The notes under the pieces: generated by a model
The model's input: the letters and a program-made list of their open reading frames with translations, nothing else
Databases searched by the model: none
What the model was told of the DNA's origin: nothing
Shown: positions 1-11,230 of the stretch, in pieces
Layout of the letters: each line of letters starts with the position of its first letter
Numbering within the stretch: position 1 is the stretch's first letter
NCBI RefSeq assembly: GCF_040529055.1
Contig: NZ_CP132342.1
Span: 1,300,001-1,364,000 of the forward strand
Reading direction: 5' to 3'
DNA: 64,000 nucleotides
Source: Xanthomonas sontii
Lineage (GTDB): Bacteria > Pseudomonadota > Gammaproteobacteria > Xanthomonadales > Xanthomonadaceae
Position numbers and translations under genes: made by a program

Positions 1-2
1 TT

Positions 3-79
<77 letters not shown>

Positions 80-134
80 CTCTGAATGTATCGCACACTA
101 AGAATTTAGATGCTCGGCGTTGAGGCCGTAGCGT

Positions 135-147
135 TGTTCTTTAATAA
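135..147 (+). promoter_or_regulatory. boxA antitermination element in the 16S-23S spacer
   Basis: The sequence TGTTCTTTAATAA closely matches the bacterial rRNA boxA consensus (TGCTCTTTAACA). It sits between tRNA-Ile and 23S, where the spacer boxA is found in other rrn operons. The expected role is loading of the Nus antitermination complex on the rRNA transcript; that role is inferred from position and similarity. Confidence 0.7.
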
Positions 148-289
148 TTTGTGATGTAGCGAGCGTTTGAGAACATACTTCTCGACGTGTCGTTGTGGCT
201 AAGGCGGGGACCTCGAGTCCCTAGAAATTGAGTCGTTATAGTTCGCGTCCAGGCTTTGTACCCCTGGACTGAATATGACCTTGAGGCAA

Positions 290-302
290 CTTGAGGTTAT
301 AT

Positions 303-309
<7 letters not shown>
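290..309 (+). repeat. 5' arm of the 23S rRNA processing stem
   Basis: These 20 bases are exactly the reverse complement of 3174-3193 on the other side of 23S. The two arms would pair across the whole 23S precursor, bringing its ends together for RNase III cleavage, as established for bacterial 23S maturation. A second outer pair, 151-165 with 3245-3259 (15 bases, perfect), extends the structure. Imperfect complementarity between about 190-215 and 3211-3235 lies between the two pairs. Confidence 0.85.
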
Positions 310-3182
<2,873 letters not shown>

Positions 3183-3335
3183 ATAACCTCAAGATGCTTC
3201 CTCATAAGCATCCCTTAGCGCGACACACGTCGATCGCTCTCACTCGCTCGCTACATCACACCCCATGAGAGGCTGGCGCCCTGCCGTCCTCGGTCCAACA
3301 ACCGAGTACACGCACGCGGCGACACTCCAACCGTC

Positions 3336-3453
3336 TCCCTGGTGAAATTAGCGCTGTGGAACCACCCGATCCCATCCCGAACTCGGAAGTGAAACGCAGC
3401 TGCGCCGATGGTAGTGTGGCTCAAGCCATGCGAGAGTAGGTCATCGCCAGGGG
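3336..3453 (+). rRNA. 5S ribosomal RNA
   Basis: The conserved 5S core CCCGATCCCATCCCGAACTC, followed by GGAAGTGAAACGC, is present. The terminal helix I is formed by CCTGGTGA at the start and TCATCGCCAGG at the end. The gene lies about 150 bp after 23S and just before a strong terminator, the usual position of the last gene of an rrn operon. The ends are set by helix I pairing and are good to a few bases. Confidence 0.93.
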
Positions 3454-3462
3454 CTTTACCCC

Positions 3463-3495
3463 AAATCCCCGTCCCACTAGGACGGGGATTTTTTA
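3463..3495 (+). terminator. Intrinsic terminator of the rRNA operon
   Basis: A perfect GC-rich hairpin (AAATCCCCGTCC, a five-base loop, GGACGGGGATTT) is followed by a run of T residues, ten bases after the end of 5S. This is a textbook Rho-independent terminator. Confidence 0.93.
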
Positions 3496-4232
3496 TTGCG
3501 TGTGCGAAAAACAACGCGCATGCGAGCGAAGCACGGGCGCAGGCCCCGCGGCGACATGCCACCCGAGGGCTGCGCGCCGTACCCTCACCCCAACCCCTCT
3601 CCCGGCGGGAGAGGGGCTCGGTTCTTCCTTCTCCTGTCGGGACCATGGCCCCCTTTGCGGGGGAAGGTGCCCCGCAGGGGCGGATGAGGGGGCGGGCGAA
3701 GCCTCGCAGTGACCGATCGGCGCTGCGCGCGCCGTACCCTCACCCCAGCCCCTCTCCCGGCGGGAGAGGGGCTCGGTTCCTCCACGGCCTCCTGGGCGTC
3801 TGTTGTCGACAAGCGGCAACCCTGCCTACAAGCATCTGCCTGCCAAGGCCTACTGCACGATCGAACCGACTCTGCGTCCAAAGTGGACAGAGCATGTAGG
3901 CGATCCTGTGACTGGTCATTGGACGCATTGCGCGCACTTCTTGGTGCGCGTTTCTCATCGATTGCAGATCCGCTCACGTGCAATCTGCCGATGAATGCCG
4001 ATCAGCGCGTCCACATGTCACCGTCAAGTGCATTGGCGTTCAGCCGAACATGTGCGCCAGTCCGCACTCGGTGAGGCGTTTTGACGACGCGCATCGCACC
4101 GTTCCATGTGGCGATGCGTCTCTTTCATGCCCCGCCGCTTAGACTTTTCCGCCTCAGGCGACCGCGTAGGCATCGATTGCTCTACATGCGCACCGCCCTT
4201 CGGCCCCTTTCACCCACCACGAGGCCTTCCCC
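3496..4232. other. Gene-free spacer between rrn and the alcohol dehydrogenase
   Basis: No credible gene is seen in these 737 bp. The left half is made of dispersed GC-rich repeats (see 3572-3779). Two weaker hairpins follow. One at about 3933-3958 has GCGCAC/GTGCGC arms followed by TTT. One at about 4082-4120 has GACGCGCATCGC pairing with GCGATGCGTC, followed by a pyrimidine run, and could be a terminator. The promoter of the dehydrogenase should lie near the right end, but no clear -35/-10 pair was found. Confidence 0.6.
3572..3779 (+). repeat. Two direct copies of a 53-bp palindromic intergenic repeat
   Basis: Positions 3572-3624 and 3727-3779 are almost identical. Each contains an internal hairpin CCCCTCTCCCG/CGGGAGAGGGG. 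Between them (about 3649-3690) is another GC-rich palindromic stretch of the same style. This looks like the dispersed intergenic repeats common in Xanthomonas genomes and has no coding potential. Confidence 0.8.
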
Positions 4233-5300
4233 ATGAGCCAAGCCAATGGATACGCCGCCAAGGCGTCCGATCAGCCGCTGACCCCGTTCACCTTCGAGCG
4301 CCGCGCGCTCGGTGCGCACGACGTCAGTATCGAGATCCTCTACTGTGGCGTCTGCCACTCGGATCTGCATACCGCCCGCAACGAGTGGCACAACACCCAG
4401 TACCCGTCGGTGCCGGGCCATGAAATCGTCGGTCGCATCACCGCGGTGGGCGACCAGGTCAGTGCCTTCAAGGTCGGTGATCTTGCCGGTGTCGGCTGCA
4501 TGGTCGACAGCTGTCGGCATTGTGCTTCCTGTGCCGATGGCGAGGAGCAGTATTGCGAGAACGGCTTCGTCGGCACCTACAACGGTCCGATGTTCGGCGG
4601 CGAGAACACGTATGGCGGCTACTCCGATCACATCGTGGTCGACGAGAAGTACACGTTGCATATTCGCCACGATGCCGAGCAACTGGCGGCGGTGGCGCCG
4701 CTGCTGTGCGCCGGCATCACCACATATTCGCCGCTGAATCACTGGAAGGTCGGCCCGGGCAAGAAGGTCGGCATCGTTGGGCTGGGCGGCCTCGGGCACA
4801 TGGGCGTGAAGATTGCCCATGCGATGGGCGCGCACGTGGTGCTGTTCACCACCTCGGCCGGCAAGCGCGAGGACGCGCTGCGCCTGGGAGCGAACGAGGT
4901 GGTGGTGTCGAAGAATGCCGACGAGATGGCGGCGCACACCAACAGCTTCGATTTCATCCTCAACACCGTCGCGGCGCCGCACGATCTGGATGCGTTCCTG
5001 ACCCTGCTCAAGCGCGACGGCACCATGACCCTGGTCGGCGCGCCGGCCGAGCCGCATCCGTCGCCGACGGTGTTCAACCTGATCATGAAGCGGCGCCAGT
5101 TGGCCGGTTCGCTGATCGGTGGCATTCGCGAGACGCAGGAGATGCTGGATTTCTGCGCCAAGCACGGCATCGTGTCCGACATCGAAACGATCGAGATGGC
5201 GCAGATCAACGAGGCCTACGAGCGCATGCTCAAGGGCGACGTGAAGTACCGCTTCGTCATCGACATGGCCAGCCTGGCGCAGACCAAGCAGGCCGCCTGA
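4233..5300 (+). CDS. NAD(P)-dependent zinc alcohol dehydrogenase (YahK/CAD-like)
   Basis: The 355-aa protein belongs to the medium-chain zinc alcohol dehydrogenase family, in the cinnamyl-alcohol/YahK-type branch, which interconverts aldehydes and alcohols with NADP(H) in the cytoplasm. Visible motifs are the catalytic-zinc segment GVCHSDLH near residue 45, PGHEIVG near 70, and the four-cysteine structural zinc loop (CRHCASC...QYC) near 95-110. The nucleotide-binding GLGGLGHMG is near 185. The length matches the family. It stands alone: rRNA operon upstream, convergent peptidase gene downstream, with two hairpins just after its stop codon. The substrate cannot be told from sequence. Confidence 0.92.
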   Translation: MSQANGYAAKASDQPLTPFTFERRALGAHDVSIEILYCGVCHSDLHTARNEWHNTQYPSVPGHEIVGRITAVGDQVSAFKVGDLAGVGCMVDSCRHCASCADGEEQYCENGFVGTYNGPMFGGENTYGGYSDHIVVDEKYTLHIRHDAEQLAAVAPLLCAGITTYSPLNHWKVGPGKKVGIVGLGGLGHMGVKIAHAMGAHVVLFTTSAGKREDALRLGANEVVVSKNADEMAAHTNSFDFILNTVAAPHDLDAFLTLLKRDGTMTLVGAPAEPHPSPTVFNLIMKRRQLAGSLIGGIRETQEMLDFCAKHGIVSDIETIEMAQINEAYERMLKGDVKYRFVIDMASLAQTKQAA

Positions 5301-5309
5301 GCCGACGGC

Positions 5310-5335
5310 GACCGTGGCGGTCAGCCGCCACGGTC
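5310..5335. terminator. Hairpin after the alcohol dehydrogenase gene
   Basis: A perfect 11-bp stem (GACCGTGGCGG/CCGCCACGGTC) with a four-base loop begins ten bases after the stop codon. It has no T-run, so it could be a transcript-stabilising hairpin rather than a true terminator. Confidence 0.5.
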
Positions 5336-5360
5336 ACGTCATGCGGCATAGTCATCCCAT

Positions 5361-5394
5361 GAAAGCCCGGGCAGCGCATGCCCGGGCGTTTCTA
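5361..5394 (+). terminator. Rho-independent terminator between convergent genes
   Basis: The perfect stem GCCCGGGCA/TGCCCGGGC with a five-base loop is followed by GTTTCT on the plus strand and preceded by GAAA, so it may work in both directions. It ends the alcohol dehydrogenase transcript. The remaining 220 bp up to the M28 peptidase stop hold nothing recognisable. Confidence 0.7.
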
Positions 5395-5614
5395 TAGCGG
5401 TAGCTCTCGTCGCCGCCGAAGTGCTCTACGCGTGGGCTTCCGATCGGCATTCGAGGCGCTCGGAAGACGTCCGGCAACCGCGCACCGCTGCGTGCGGTAA
5501 GCGATTTGCACGATGTGGTGGCAGCGACGATGCCCGGTGCGCCGCGCGACCGATGGGGGCAGAGACGACAACGGCGCCGAAGCGCCGCTGCCATGACACT
5601 AAGGAAGCCGCCGC

Positions 5615-7357
5615 CTACTTGCCGGCGGCAGGCTCGGCCGCGGGCAACGACGTCGGCCTGCCCATCATCTTGTCGCGTGCGGCCTTGAAGGGATTGTCCG
5701 CGTACCAGTTCGGCCAGCTGTCGCCGGCGGCCAGTTCCTTGCCAACGCCGTACACCGCCTGCAGGTCGTCCATCACACCGTCGAGCTTCCAGGTCGCCGG
5801 GTCGTACTCGTCGGCTGGCGTGTGGTAGCGCTTGGCGTACTCGGCTGCCGCACGGCGTCCTGCTTCGATGCCACCGTCGACCAGGTCTTCGCCGCCGTCG
5901 ATGTACAGCGCCGGCACGCCGGCCTTGGCGAAGTTGAAGTGATCCGAACGGAAGTAGAACCCGCTCTGCGGCGCGTCTTCGGCGTGCAGCACGCGGCCTT
6001 GCGCGGCCGCGATCGGCTTGAGCAGGTCTTCCAGCTGTGAGCTGCCGAACCCGTTGACCACCAGGTCCTTGGCGCGCCCGGCCACCGGCATCGCATCCAG
6101 GTTGATGACGCCGGCGATCTTGTTCAGCGGGAAGGTCGGATGCGCCACGTAGTACTTGGAACCGAGCAGCCCCGACTCCTCCAGCGTCACCCCCAGGAAC
6201 ACCACCGAACGCTCGGGCTTGGGCTGCTGGTGCGCGAACGCCTCGGCGATTTCGAGGATGCCGGCCACGCCGGTGGCGTTGTCGACCGCGCCGTTGTAGA
6301 TGTTGTCGCCGGGCTCGCCCTCGTGCTTGCCCAGGTGATCCCAGTGCGCCATGTACAGCACTGCCTCGTCGGCGCGGCTGCCGCCGGGCAGCACGCCGAC
6401 CACGTTGCGCGAGGTCTTCTCGGCGATGGTGCTCTTCAGGTCCACCGAGAGCTTGGCCTTCAGCGGGATCGGCTTGAAGCCGCGCTTGCTGGCGTCCTTG
6501 TAGGCCTGCGCCAGATCCAGGCCGGCGTCGGCGAACAGCTGCTTGGCCGCCTCGGCGGTGAGCCAGCCCTGCACCGGAATGCGCGGCTCCGGATCGTCCT
6601 TCGCCGGCAGGTCGTACTGCGCGCCGGACCAGGAGTTCTTGACCACGTCCCAGCCGTAGCTGGCGCCGGGCGTGTCATGCACGATCAATGCGGCGGCGGC
6701 GCCCTTGCGCGCGGCTTCCTCGAACTTGTAGGTCCAGCGCCCGTAGTAGGTCATGCGCTTGCCTTCGAACAGGCTGCCGTCGCCGGTGTGGAAGCCGGGG
6801 TCGTTGACGAACATCACCACGGTCTTGCCCTTCCAGTCCTGGCCGGCATAGTCGTTCCACTTCTGCTCCGGCGCGTCCACGCCGTAGCCGACGAAGACCA
6901 TGTCGCTGCCATCGAGCTTGACCTCGGGCTGGCCGGTGCGCGTGCCCACCACCATGTCGGTGCCGAAGGCCAGCTGCCGTGCTGCGCCGTCGTGGGCGAT
7001 GGTGAGCGTGGTGCCCGGCGCCGCGGTGGTCTCGGTCATCGCCACGTCCTGGAACCAGCTGTCGCCGTTGCCCGGTTGCAGGCCGATGCGCTGCATCTGG
7101 TCGCGGATGTAGCTGACCGTCTTGTCTTCGCCCGGCGTACCCGGACCGCGGCCTTCGAAGGCATCCGAGGACAGCGTCTTGACCAGTTCCGCGAAGTCCG
7201 CCGGTGCGATTCCGGTGGAGAACGCGTGCGTGGGCGCCGCAGCGGGTGCGGGCGCCGCGGCCGGTGGCGCGGTGTCGGCGGCCGGGGCAGGCGCTTCGCG
7301 TTTGCACGCGGTCAGCGCCGCGGCTGCGGCCAGGCACAGCACGAGCTTGCGGGACAT
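5615..7357 (-). CDS. M28-family metallopeptidase, lipoprotein
   Basis: This 580-aa protein is predicted to be an exported zinc aminopeptidase of the M28 family. It starts at MSRKLVLC and has a lipobox LTAC with Cys18, so it should be membrane-anchored in the periplasm or outer membrane. A Pro/Ala-rich linker follows. The C-terminal peptidase domain shows zinc-ligand segments HWDHLG, DNATGV, the catalytic EESGLLGS and a late SDHFNF. The middle part resembles an inserted PA domain, as in many M28 proteins. An open frame continues 26 codons upstream, but the lipoprotein signal sets the start at 7357. The next gene upstream on this strand is 81 bp away and could be cotranscribed. Confidence 0.9.
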   Translation of the reverse strand: MSRKLVLCLAAAAALTACKREAPAPAADTAPPAAAPAPAAAPTHAFSTGIAPADFAELVKTLSSDAFEGRGPGTPGEDKTVSYIRDQMQRIGLQPGNGDSWFQDVAMTETTAAPGTTLTIAHDGAARQLAFGTDMVVGTRTGQPEVKLDGSDMVFVGYGVDAPEQKWNDYAGQDWKGKTVVMFVNDPGFHTGDGSLFEGKRMTYYGRWTYKFEEAARKGAAAALIVHDTPGASYGWDVVKNSWSGAQYDLPAKDDPEPRIPVQGWLTAEAAKQLFADAGLDLAQAYKDASKRGFKPIPLKAKLSVDLKSTIAEKTSRNVVGVLPGGSRADEAVLYMAHWDHLGKHEGEPGDNIYNGAVDNATGVAGILEIAEAFAHQQPKPERSVVFLGVTLEESGLLGSKYYVAHPTFPLNKIAGVINLDAMPVAGRAKDLVVNGFGSSQLEDLLKPIAAAQGRVLHAEDAPQSGFYFRSDHFNFAKAGVPALYIDGGEDLVDGGIEAGRRAAAEYAKRYHTPADEYDPATWKLDGVMDDLQAVYGVGKELAAGDSWPNWYADNPFKAARDKMMGRPTSLPAAEPAAGK

Positions 7358-7438
7358 GGGGGCTCCTGATGGCGAGGGAACCCCGGATTCTATAGGCAAG
7401 CCGCACGCGCCCGGGCGGGCGCGTCGTCGCGGCACGGC

Positions 7439-8101
7439 TCAGTTGTTCGGCGCGGTGTCGCCGTCGAAGGGCAGCGCGGTGGCGCCGGTGATCGGCCCGG
7501 TCTTGGCGCTGCGGTGCACGTACAGGGTCACTTCGCGCTCGAAGCGCAGCGGGCCGTCCACCACCGCACGCGGGCCGACGATGACCCGCGGCTTGCGCGT
7601 CGGCTTGAACGACATGCTGAAACTGGGCTTGTTGATCGAAATGCCACCACCGACATGCGAATCGTGGCCGACGGTGATGTCGCCGTTGACCGTCTCGATG
7701 CCCTTGTCCAACTGCGTGGCGACCAGGCCGATGCTGCCGTTGACGCTCTCGATGCCGCCGCCGACGCGGCCGCCGCGGTCGACGAAGATGCCGCCGTTGA
7801 CGGTTTCGATGGAACCGGCGACCTGTGCGCGCTCGCCGAGGGTGATGCCGCCGTTGACCGTGGACAAGCCCTTGGTCTGCGCGCCGTCGGCGACCTTGAC
7901 GCTGCCGTTGACCGTTTCCACGCTGCCCACCTGGGCGCCGGACTGGACGGTGATGCTGCCGTTGACCGTTTCCAGATCGCCGTACTGCTTGCCGGCGTCG
8001 GCGGTGATGCTGCCGTTGACCTTGCTGATGCCTTCGCCCGCGAACGCCGGGCCGGCCGTCAGGGCCAGCGTCAGCACAACCGCCAGATGCATGCGTTTCA
8101 T
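7439..8101 (-). CDS. Secreted VNGSI-repeat protein (predicted beta-solenoid)
   Basis: This is a 220-aa protein with a clear signal peptide (cleavage after PAFA, about residue 21). The body is built of seven repeats of the pattern (E)TVNGSI, spaced exactly 18 or 19 residues apart between about residues 27 and 150. A basic, less regular C-terminal part follows. Regular repeats of this length, with alternating hydrophobic residues and a fixed Asn-Gly turn, suggest a right-handed beta-helix, as in bactofilin or DUF4097-like adhesin-type proteins. The function is unknown. It sits upstream of the M28 lipoprotein on the same strand and is divergent from the EnvC-like gene. Confidence 0.85.
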   Translation of the reverse strand: MKRMHLAVVLTLALTAGPAFAGEGISKVNGSITADAGKQYGDLETVNGSITVQSGAQVGSVETVNGSVKVADGAQTKGLSTVNGGITLGERAQVAGSIETVNGGIFVDRGGRVGGGIESVNGSIGLVATQLDKGIETVNGDITVGHDSHVGGGISINKPSFSMSFKPTRKPRVIVGPRAVVDGPLRFEREVTLYVHRSAKTGPITGATALPFDGDTAPNN

Positions 8102-8204
8102 CCTTCACCTCCCGGGCGCCGGCGATGCGGCCGCAATCAATCGTGGGGCGATCACAACACGCTTCGCTACAATCCACACCTGCCTGAAGTCACTGGACCC
8201 TCGC

Positions 8205-9515
8205 TTGCCCGCAGCCGCGCCTGTCCCATCGCATTCCGCCGCGCCCCGCGCGGCCGAGCGGCGTGCGCCCGGACACTGGCGCGGCCTTGTGCGCCGCCTG
8301 CTGGCGCTGACGTGGCTGCTGACCGCCGGCGTAGCCGCGGCGCAGAATCCGCGCGAGGCCGAGAAGCGCCTGGAAAAGGTGCGCAGCGAGCTGAAGAGCG
8401 TGGCCGAGGAGCGCCGGCAACTGGAAGGCAAGCGCGGCGACGCCGCACGCCAGTTGCGCGAGGCCGACGAGAAGGTCGCCGTCACCGGCCGCAGCCTGGC
8501 GCAGACGCAACAGGCGCTGCAGCGGCACCAGCAGACCCTGGCCGAGCTCGAGCGCAAGCGCGATGGCCTGCGCAGTGGCTTGACGCGCCAGCGCGCCGAA
8601 CTGGCGCAGCTGCTGCGGGCGGCCTATGCCATCGGCGGCAATGCGCCGCTGAAGCTGCTGCTGGCGCAGGACCGCGTGGCCGATGCCAACCGCCTGCTGG
8701 CGTATCACCGTTATCTGCAGCGCGAGCGCGCGCAGCGCATCGCGACCTTGACCCACGAGTTGCAGGCGCTGGAACAGGTGCAGCGCGAGGTCGTCGAACA
8801 GAAGCAGCAACTGAGCGAGGCCCAGCGCCGCCAGCAGGAACAGGCCCAGGCGCTGCAGCGCGACCGCAAGCAGCGCGCCAGCGTGGTCTCGGAACTGGAC
8901 CAGCGCTACCAGGACCGCAGCGAACGCGAGAAGGCGCTGGGCCAGGATGCCAAGGCGCTGGAAACCCTGCTCGCCAACCTGCGTGCCGCCGCCGCCCGCG
9001 CCGAGGCCGAGCGCCGCGCCGCGGCCAGGCGCGAGGCGGCCGAACAGGCGGCGCAGGCCAAGGCCGCGGCGAAGGCCGGGCGTGGCGGCGGCAAGATACC
9101 GCCCAAGGTGGTCGCCTCGGCACCGCCGCTGAAGGTCGGTGGCCTGGGCTGGCCGCTGTCGGGCGACCTGATCGCGCGCTACGGCGGCAGGCTGCCCGAT
9201 GGGCGTACCAGCAGCGGCGTGCTGATCGCCGCGCCCGCCGGCAGCACCGTCACCGCGGTCGCCGACGGTACTGTGGTGTTCTCCGACTGGATGACCGGCT
9301 ACGGCATGATCCTGATCGTGGACCACGGCAATGGCTACATGAGCCTGTACGCGCACAACGACACCCTGCTGCGCGACGCGGGCGCCAAGGTCAAGCGCGG
9401 CGATGCGGTGGCCAAGGTCGGCAATTCCGGCGGCCAGGGCCGTCCGGCGCTGTACTTCGAACTGCGTCGCAATGGTCAGCCGGTGGATCCATCGTCGTGG
9501 CTGCAGCGCCGCTGA
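8205..9515 (+). CDS. EnvC-like murein hydrolase activator (M23/LytM domain)
   Basis: The protein (about 436 aa) has an N-terminal signal segment (RRLLALTWLL...AGVAAAQ), a long coiled coil rich in Gln, Glu, Arg and Ala (about residues 50-310), and a C-terminal LytM/M23 domain ending in LYFELRRNGQPVDPSSWL. This is the EnvC architecture. EnvC proteins act in the periplasm and activate septal amidases; their LytM domain is usually degenerate. The frame is open far upstream, antisense to other genes. A TTG at 8205 is chosen because translation could begin just after the divergent promoter region; a GTG at 8289 would give a more ordinary signal peptide and is a real alternative. ctpA follows 104 bp downstream, a common arrangement. 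Confidence 0.85.
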   Translation: MPAAAPVPSHSAAPRAAERRAPGHWRGLVRRLLALTWLLTAGVAAAQNPREAEKRLEKVRSELKSVAEERRQLEGKRGDAARQLREADEKVAVTGRSLAQTQQALQRHQQTLAELERKRDGLRSGLTRQRAELAQLLRAAYAIGGNAPLKLLLAQDRVADANRLLAYHRYLQRERAQRIATLTHELQALEQVQREVVEQKQQLSEAQRRQQEQAQALQRDRKQRASVVSELDQRYQDRSEREKALGQDAKALETLLANLRAAAARAEAERRAAARREAAEQAAQAKAAAKAGRGGGKIPPKVVASAPPLKVGGLGWPLSGDLIARYGGRLPDGRTSSGVLIAAPAGSTVTAVADGTVVFSDWMTGYGMILIVDHGNGYMSLYAHNDTLLRDAGAKVKRGDAVAKVGNSGGQGRPALYFELRRNGQPVDPSSWLQRR

Positions 9516-9619
9516 GCCACGCGGCCGCGACGCGTTCAACGCGAATTTAGCTCGGCTTCGCGCATAATCCGGACAACCGCGCCGTGCACGGTGCGGGTCT
9601 TCCCCAATCGGAGTGCTTC

Positions 9620-11164
9620 ATGCGCGTAGTCCTGTCCGCAGCCCTGTTGCTCGCTCTGGCGCCGCTGCCGTCGATGGCGCAACGCGCCGAGGCGCAGACG
9701 CCCACGGCCCCGGCGGCCAGCGCCGACGATCCGGATTCCACCGAATCGGCCAGTGCCAAGGTGCCGCTGGACGAGATCCGCCGCTACGTGGCGGTCTACA
9801 ACGCGGTGAAGGAAGCCTACGTCGATCCGGTCGACGACAAGAAGCTGATGCAGTCCGCCATCCGCGGCCTGCTGCTGGACCTGGATCCGCACAGCACGTA
9901 TTTCAGCAAGGAAGACGCCGAAGCCTTCGACGAGCAGACCAGCGGCGCCTACGACGGCATCGGCGTGGAGCTGCTGCAGCTGCCGGACAACACGCTCAAG
10001 GTGGTGTCGCCGATCGACGACACGCCCGCCGCGCGCGCCGGCCTGCGCTCGGGCGACATCATCATCGCCATCGACGGCAAGCCGATCAGCGCGGTCAAGG
10101 CGATGGAGCCGCTGCGCGGCGAGCCGGGCAGCAAGGTCGTACTGACCATCGCCCGCGACAAGGTCGCCAAGCCGTTCGACGTGACCCTGACCCGGCAGAC
10201 CATCCGCGTGGCCAGCGTGCGCAGCCGCATGCTCGAACCGGGCTACGGCTATATCCGCATCAGCACCTTCCAGGCCGACACCGGCGCCGATTTCCACAAG
10301 CAGTTGCAGCAGTTGCAGGCGCAGGCCGGCGGCAAGCTGCGCGGCCTGGTGCTGGACCTGCGCAGCAATCCGGGTGGCCTGCTTACCGCGGCGGTGCAGG
10401 TGGCCGACGACGTGCTCGACAAGGGCACCATCGTCAGTACCCGCGGGCGCATCTCGGTCAGCGATTCCAAGTTCGACGCCACCCCCGGCGACCTGCTCAA
10501 CGGCGCGCCGATGGTGGTGCTGGTGGATGCCGGTTCGGCCAGCGCCTCGGAAGTGCTGGCCGGTGCGCTGCGCGACAACAAGCGCGCGCGCATCGTCGGC
10601 AGCCGCACCTTCGGCAAGGGCTCGGTGCAGACCGTGCTGCCGCTGGACAACGGCGACTCGGTCAAGCTGACCACGGCGCGGTACTACACCCCCAGCGGCA
10701 AGTCGATCCAGGCCAGCGGCATCGTGCCCGACGTGGTGCTGCATCCGGAGGCCAGCGCGGACGATGCCGACAAGCCGGCGGCGATCGCCGACTACAGCGA
10801 AGCGACCCTTCCGGGCCACCTGCATGGCGACGACGAGGGCGCCGAGGGCTACACCGCCGGCGACGTACTGCCGGGCGATGGCCCGATCGCGCAGGCGCTG
10901 GCCGAACTGAAGCAGCCCGGCGCGGTGGCGCGGGCGGCCGTGGCGGCACCGGCCGGCAAGGGCAAGGCCAAGCCGGCGCACAAGCCTGCGGGCGCGGCGC
11001 CGAAGGCCGCCCCGGCGAAGCCGCCGGCGGCGGAACCGGCCAAGCCCGAGTCCGACAAGACCGGCTCCGACAAGACCGAGCCTGCCAAGCCCGAGTCAGA
11101 CAAGACCGGCTCCGACAAGACCGGCTCCGACAAGACCGGGCCTGCGCCGGCCTCCGGTACCTGA
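9620..11164 (+). CDS. C-terminal processing peptidase, S41 family (CtpA-like)
   Basis: This 514-aa protein has a signal peptide (MRVVLSAALLLALAPLPSMAQ), a PDZ domain at about residues 100-190 (GIGVELLQLP...GDIIIAIDGKPI) and an S41 tail-specific protease domain. The catalytic serine is in the DAGSASASE segment and the lysine in SRTFGKGSVQTV. It is expected to cleave periplasmic or envelope proteins near their C-terminus. The start is set by GGAG six bases before ATG 9620. The last 90 residues are unusual: an Ala/Lys/Pro-rich stretch ending in tandem SDKTG units. It is probably transcribed with the EnvC-like gene, as both act on the cell envelope. Confidence 0.93.
   Translation: MRVVLSAALLLALAPLPSMAQRAEAQTPTAPAASADDPDSTESASAKVPLDEIRRYVAVYNAVKEAYVDPVDDKKLMQSAIRGLLLDLDPHSTYFSKEDAEAFDEQTSGAYDGIGVELLQLPDNTLKVVSPIDDTPAARAGLRSGDIIIAIDGKPISAVKAMEPLRGEPGSKVVLTIARDKVAKPFDVTLTRQTIRVASVRSRMLEPGYGYIRISTFQADTGADFHKQLQQLQAQAGGKLRGLVLDLRSNPGGLLTAAVQVADDVLDKGTIVSTRGRISVSDSKFDATPGDLLNGAPMVVLVDAGSASASEVLAGALRDNKRARIVGSRTFGKGSVQTVLPLDNGDSVKLTTARYYTPSGKSIQASGIVPDVVLHPEASADDADKPAAIADYSEATLPGHLHGDDEGAEGYTAGDVLPGDGPIAQALAELKQPGAVARAAVAAPAGKGKAKPAHKPAGAAPKAAPAKPPAAEPAKPESDKTGSDKTEPAKPESDKTGSDKTGSDKTGPAPASGT
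11049..11140 (+). repeat. In-frame 15-bp tandem repeat at the end of ctpA
   Basis: The unit TCCGACAAGACCGGC (coding SDKTG) occurs in two blocks of two and three near-identical copies, separated by a short EPAKPE segment. The repeat stays in frame, so copy-number change would lengthen or shorten the protein tail without breaking the protease domain. Confidence 0.85.
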
Positions 11165-11230
11165 GCCGACGGCGGCCCGCCTCGCCATCGCGCGCGGCGT
11201 GGCCGCTGCGCGGCGGCGGTGGCCAGCCGC

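Noticed and set aside
3251..4074. Several overlapping Pro/Arg-rich frames of 60-160 codons in the rrn-adh spacer
   Set aside because: They are encoded by the palindromic repeats (repeated PLSRRERG-like strings) and overlap each other on both strands.
7122..8204. N-terminal extension of the EnvC-like frame back to 7122
   Set aside because: It runs antisense through the repeat protein and the M28 gene with Ser/Thr/Pro-rich sequence. The signal peptide and coiled coil define the real protein.
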